18,951 bases of DNA. Source: WJLC01 sp964600865. GTDB lineage: Archaea > Nanobdellota > Nanobdellia > Pacearchaeales > GW2011-AR1. The notes below the pieces were generated by a model. The model had not been told where the DNA came from. It made no database searches and saw only the letters and a program-made list of their open reading frames with translations. The stretch covers positions 1 through 18,951 of the forward strand of contig CAZRJP010000017.1 of NCBI GenBank assembly GCA_964600865.1, in the 5' to 3' direction. The position numbers and the translations under genes are program-made. Of this stretch, positions 18,634-18,951 are shown piece by piece; positions within the stretch are counted from its first letter, which is position 1, and every line of letters begins with the position of its first letter.

Positions 18634-18951
18634 TCACTCTTCTTTTTTAACAGTATAATACCATAGTTCTGTTTGAGAATCCTTCCATGCATCCTTATCT
18701 AATCCTGCCTTAATAGAGAGCCTTTGCAAAAAATCCTTTTTATTTGGAATTTTATCCCATACTTGAGGTAAAAAAGTAGAAATATTTTTTCCTTTTTTTA
18801 AAATAATTCCCATTTTATTGCTAATCTCATTTAAAATGGCTTTAGAACCATTAATAGAAAACTTTTTTGGTTTAGATAAAATAGAAATCTCTATATTAAT
18901 ATGTGTGAACTACCATTACCTAATTTCTAACGAAATTCAGGAAATGGCTTC
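18634..18951 (-). pseudogene. AMMECR1-family protein, damaged or incomplete (extends beyond window)
   Basis: The minus strand reads THINIEISILSKPKKFSING, then SKAILNEISNKMGIILKKGK, ISTFLPQVWDKIPNKKDFLQ, RLSIKAGLDKDAWKDSQTEL and WYYTVKKEE with a stop at 18634-18636. The G-I-I-L-K-K-G, FLPQVW and KAGL-x-x-D-x-W elements identify the C-terminal half of AMMECR1 (AmmeMemoRadiSam A) proteins. Upstream of about 18909 this frame has TAG (18910-18912), TAA and TGA. A neighbouring frame gives FPEFR, stop, KLGNGS, which matches the family's preceding RFPPV...EEL segment. At least one frameshift and one nonsense codon are therefore needed to join them. It converges on rfcL with adjacent stops. Poor sequence at a contig edge could mimic this. 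Confidence 0.6.

Noticed and set aside
3465..18951. General sequencing error as the cause of all broken genes
   Set aside because: pheS, pheT, rfcS, rfcL, pyrH and nth are undisturbed over more than 6 kb, while lesions cluster in accessory or end-of-window genes. Local error cannot be excluded for the last 50 bases.

Overview
This is an A+T-rich window (about 70% by eye, not counted) from an archaeon, most likely a small-genome DPANN lineage of the Woesearchaeota/Pacearchaeota kind. The evidence is archaeal-only gene content (DUF357, DUF5654, archaeal UMP kinase, RNase P protein p30, archaeal replication factor C, an eL41-like ribosomal peptide), tRNA genes with introns bounded by bulge-helix-bulge splice sites, no encoded CCA ends, and TATA-like boxes about 26 nt before many start codons, which implies largely leaderless mRNAs. 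The lineage is an inference from style and content, not from a search.

Layout. 1-1795 (minus) is the N-terminal part of a large, acidic, sequon-rich membrane-anchored surface protein. 1952-2839 (minus) is a class II Fic protein that shares a short N-terminal module with it. A 40-residue ORF and a DUF357 gene follow (2974-3393). 3465-4477 (minus) is an HTH-nucleotidyltransferase/HEPN pair whose HEPN gene is broken. pyrH and the RNase P p30 gene overlap at 4592-5735 and end at a hairpin terminator. 5852-7146 (minus) holds a second nucleotidyltransferase/HEPN pair, again with a broken HEPN, and a ribbon-helix-helix gene. This cassette is followed by an exact 247-bp copy of the 3' part of the p30 gene. 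Two small regulator-like genes follow (7425-8105), then pheS - Nudix-like - pheT (8153-11788), an intron-containing tRNA-Thr, three small membrane proteins, tRNA-Gln with an unusual hairpin element after it, an EF1A-domain-2-like protein, tRNA-Glu with a 120-nt intron, a 57-residue gene, DUF5654 and endonuclease III (nth). 14856-15885 (minus) is a two-gene nucleotidyltransferase module, followed by a broken membrane ORF and an exact 47-bp copy of the 3' end of nth. The window ends with an eL41-like gene, both replication factor C subunits, and a damaged AMMECR1-family fragment.

The main discovery candidate is a repeated architecture. Two toxin-antitoxin-like cassettes each lie directly behind, and convergent with, a housekeeping gene (p30, nth). 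Each is bounded by direct repeats that duplicate the 3' end of that gene. Deleting one repeat plus the cassette would restore a simple ancestral order. A third, smaller case has the same form at tRNA-Gln: a 17-bp duplicate of its 3' end encloses three back-to-back hairpins. No integrase is visible in any of the three. A second candidate is a protein resembling MTH1 (8-oxo-dGTP hydrolase) between pheS and pheT that has lost almost all catalytic residues of the Nudix box. Damaged genes are confined to accessory or peripheral genes while the long housekeeping genes are intact, which argues for real decay rather than a generally error-prone sequence.
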